Assembly (NCBI GenBank): GCA_017483605.1
Contig: JAFUWG010000036.1
Coordinates: 45,369 to 109,368 of the forward strand
DNA length: 64,000 nucleotides
DNA from: Bacteroidaceae bacterium
GTDB lineage: Bacteria > Bacteroidota > Bacteroidia > Bacteroidales > Bacteroidaceae
Direction of reading: 5' to 3'
The position numbers and the translations under genes were made by a program. Every line of letters starts with the position of its first letter. Position 1 is the stretch's first letter. Shown in pieces: positions 62,343-64,000 of the stretch. A model generated the notes under the pieces. It was given only the letters and a program-made list of their open reading frames with translations, did not search any database and had not been told where the DNA came from.

Positions 62343-63823
62343 TTAACTGGCGGCTCATAGCAAAAGTCTTGGGATTCCTCCTCTTTATCGAGGCAGGGCT
62401 TTTGATGTTGTGCCAAGCCGTCTCCTGGATATACGGCGAGGGAGTCAAAGCCTTCTCGCTCTCCATCTTGGCAGCCCTCCTGTTGGGCACCACGGGCGTC
62501 ATCATCGGCAGGAACGCAGGAAAGAAGATGGGTCGAAAGGATGGTTACATCGTGGTTTCGCTGGTGTGGGTGCTCTTCACCATCATTGGCATGTTTCCCT
62601 TCCTTTGCGATGGCAGCATCCCCGACGTTTCGGGTGCCTTCTTCGAAACCATGTCTGGCTTCACCAGCACGGGTGCCACCATCATCGACGACCTCGACTC
62701 CATGCCCAAAGGTCTGCTCTTCTGGCGTAGCCTCACCCAATGGATTGGCGGTATCGGTATCGTGTTCTTCACCATCGCCATCTTGCCGGCATTCGGCGTG
62801 GGCGAAGTGAAACTCTTTGCCGCCGAGTCAACAGGTCCCCTCCACAACAAAATCCATCCCCGCATTTCGGTGGCAGCCCGATGGATTGGCGGTGTCTATG
62901 TGGCACTCACCATCCTCTGCATCCTTTCGCTGATGGCGTGTGGAATGTCCACTTTCGATGCTGTCAACTACGCTTTATGCACGACAGCCACAGGCGGTTA
63001 TGGCACACACTCCAACTTGCTGAATGACCTCTATCATTCGCCAGCCATCGAATATGTGTTGATTTTCTTTATGCTCGTGTCGGGCATCAATTACACATTA
63101 ATATATTATACCATCCTGAAAGGGAAAGTCAAGAAGTTCTTCAGAGATGCCGAACTCCGTGCCTACCTCACCATTGCCTTCGGAGCGTCGTTGGTTTGTG
63201 CCATCACACTGATGTTGCAAGACCCGCTGCACGATGTGGAACTGGCATTGCGTCAAGGGCTCTTCACCGTCATCTCCCTGCAAACAACGACAGGACTTGC
63301 CACTTTCGACTATACCCTCTGGCCCGTACAACTCATGCCGGTGCTCCTGTTCGTCATGTTTGCAGGAGCCTGCTCGGGCAGCACCAGCGGTGGTTTCAAA
63401 TGTGTGCGTCTCAGCATCATCTACCGAGTGTTGAGGAACGAGTTCACCCGCATTCTTCACCCACGGGCTGTCACACCCGTGCGTCTCAACGGCAACATTG
63501 TGCCTACCAGCATCGTGCAGACCCTCATGGGCTTTGTGACACTCTTCATCTGCTCCCTCTTCCTCGGTGCCTTCATTCTGGCACTCAGCGGCGTCAATCC
63601 CAACAACGTACACCCCAACTTTGACTATTATGAGGCTTTCGGCATCGCCATGTCGAGCATCAGCAACGTCGGTCCTGGCATGGGCTACTATGGCCCCGTC
63701 CACTCCTGGGCGATTCTCAGTCCCATTGCCAAATACACCTGCTCCTTCCTCATGCTCATCGGGCGTCTCGAAATCTTCCCCATCATGCTTCTCTTCACTC
63801 GAAGTTTCTGGAAGAAGGGATAA
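62339..63823 (+). CDS. trkH: Trk potassium channel subunit TrkH
   Basis: The 494-residue membrane protein has the repeated pore architecture of TrkH/KtrB. Filter loops are visible as SGFTSTGATI near 104, TTATGGYGTHS near 217, LQTTTGLATFD near 317 and SSISNVGPGMGYYG near 440. Potassium enters through this pore, controlled by TrkA. A clear terminator follows. Confidence 0.97.
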   Translation: MINWRLIAKVLGFLLFIEAGLLMLCQAVSWIYGEGVKAFSLSILAALLLGTTGVIIGRNAGKKMGRKDGYIVVSLVWVLFTIIGMFPFLCDGSIPDVSGAFFETMSGFTSTGATIIDDLDSMPKGLLFWRSLTQWIGGIGIVFFTIAILPAFGVGEVKLFAAESTGPLHNKIHPRISVAARWIGGVYVALTILCILSLMACGMSTFDAVNYALCTTATGGYGTHSNLLNDLYHSPAIEYVLIFFMLVSGINYTLIYYTILKGKVKKFFRDAELRAYLTIAFGASLVCAITLMLQDPLHDVELALRQGLFTVISLQTTTGLATFDYTLWPVQLMPVLLFVMFAGACSGSTSGGFKCVRLSIIYRVLRNEFTRILHPRAVTPVRLNGNIVPTSIVQTLMGFVTLFICSLFLGAFILALSGVNPNNVHPNFDYYEAFGIAMSSISNVGPGMGYYGPVHSWAILSPIAKYTCSFLMLIGRLEIFPIMLLFTRSFWKKG

Positions 63824-63828
63824 AAAAC

Positions 63829-63859
63829 AAAAAAGGCTCGCACTTAGCGAGCCTTTTTT
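63829..63859 (+). terminator. Intrinsic terminator after trkH
   Basis: AAAAAAGGCTCGC and GCGAGCCTTTTTT pair perfectly around a 5-base loop, with the T-run forming the stem end. It can work in both directions. Confidence 0.9.
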
Positions 63860-63885
63860 GCGCTTCAGGATGGGCTTGAACCCTA
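63860..63885 (-). other. Possible tRNA 3'-end fragment (attachment-site-like)
   Basis: On the minus strand GGGTTCAAGCCCATCCTGAA followed by GCGC resembles a tRNA T-loop and acceptor end, but the 5' half of the T-stem does not pair and no tRNA body is present. Such fragments often mark the junction of an integrated element. The sequence to 64000 holds no recognisable gene. Confidence 0.25.
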
Positions 63886-64000
63886 AATGATGAAATCTTT
63901 AGAAATGATTGGAAATAATAAGAAACTGAATATCAGCAAGTTATAATTATAAATCTATTTCTGAACGTATGTTAAAGTTTTGAGATTCTGAAAAATTTGG

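Noticed and set aside
63856-63890. An intact tRNA gene
   Set aside because: No complete cloverleaf can be formed; the 5' T-stem does not pair and no anticodon or D arm is present.

Overview
The window is chromosomal DNA of a Gram-negative member of the Bacteroidales, most likely a Prevotellaceae species. Many genes are preceded by the Bacteroidota -7 box TAnnTTTG, in two cases with TTTG 18 to 19 bases upstream. Surface lipoproteins carry an acidic Cys-Ser-Asp-Asp type export signal. Families typical of the order are present (DUF4954 protein, TlpA-like thioredoxin lipoprotein-type enzymes, LTA-synthase-like phosphotransferase, AraC regulators with a membrane sensor half). The GC content of the coding strand is near 50% and junctions are AT-rich. 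No rRNA, tRNA, CRISPR array, transposase or integrase gene was seen.

Layout. 1-1000: end of an ATPase gene. 1.2-4.5 kb: carB. 4.6-8.4 kb: a large surface lipoprotein with a MAC/perforin signature and a membrane-anchored AraC regulator whose promoter and first codons duplicate those of carB. 8.4-16.4 kb: housekeeping and scavenging genes (Sel1 protein, pyrH, PTP-type phytase and 5'-nucleotidase pair, pyrE, SRPBCC protein, argH). 16.7-21.3 kb: thioredoxin-fold protein, aldo/keto reductase, metal-knuckle lipoprotein, polysaccharide flippase. 21.4-26.2 kb: eight tightly packed minus-strand genes for iron and redox chemistry (ferritin-like protein, PNPOx-fold protein, 57-residue winged-helix protein, ZIP transporter, rubredoxin, lactamase-fold/rubredoxin fusion, radical SAM protein, flavodoxin), with a divergent AraC regulator. 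27.4-39.2 kb: fumarase, frr, rsgA, TPR protein, then hflX, DUF4954 protein and M16 peptidase as one overlapping operon. 39.3-55 kb: a surface-glycan island with three glycosyltransferase genes (one frameshifted, one carrying an 8-bp repeat tract), LicD, SDR, CDP-glycerol-type cytidylyltransferase, four acyltransferases, a GT14 enzyme, an LtaS-like enzyme and a phosphatase. 55-64 kb: metG, an outer-membrane barrel, dxs, trkA and trkH.

The most unusual feature lies between genes. Five intergenic elements of three unrelated sequences share one design: three copies of a 15-21 base word at exactly 23-base spacing, with the outer two in inverted orientation and the middle one in either orientation, so that two alternative hairpins are possible. 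A sixth site is a plain 23-bp tandem array. Other junctions hold hairpins whose arms are built from 7-9 base words rich in stop codons. An 8-bp version of such an array lies inside a glycosyltransferase reading frame, where loss or gain of one unit would shift the frame.
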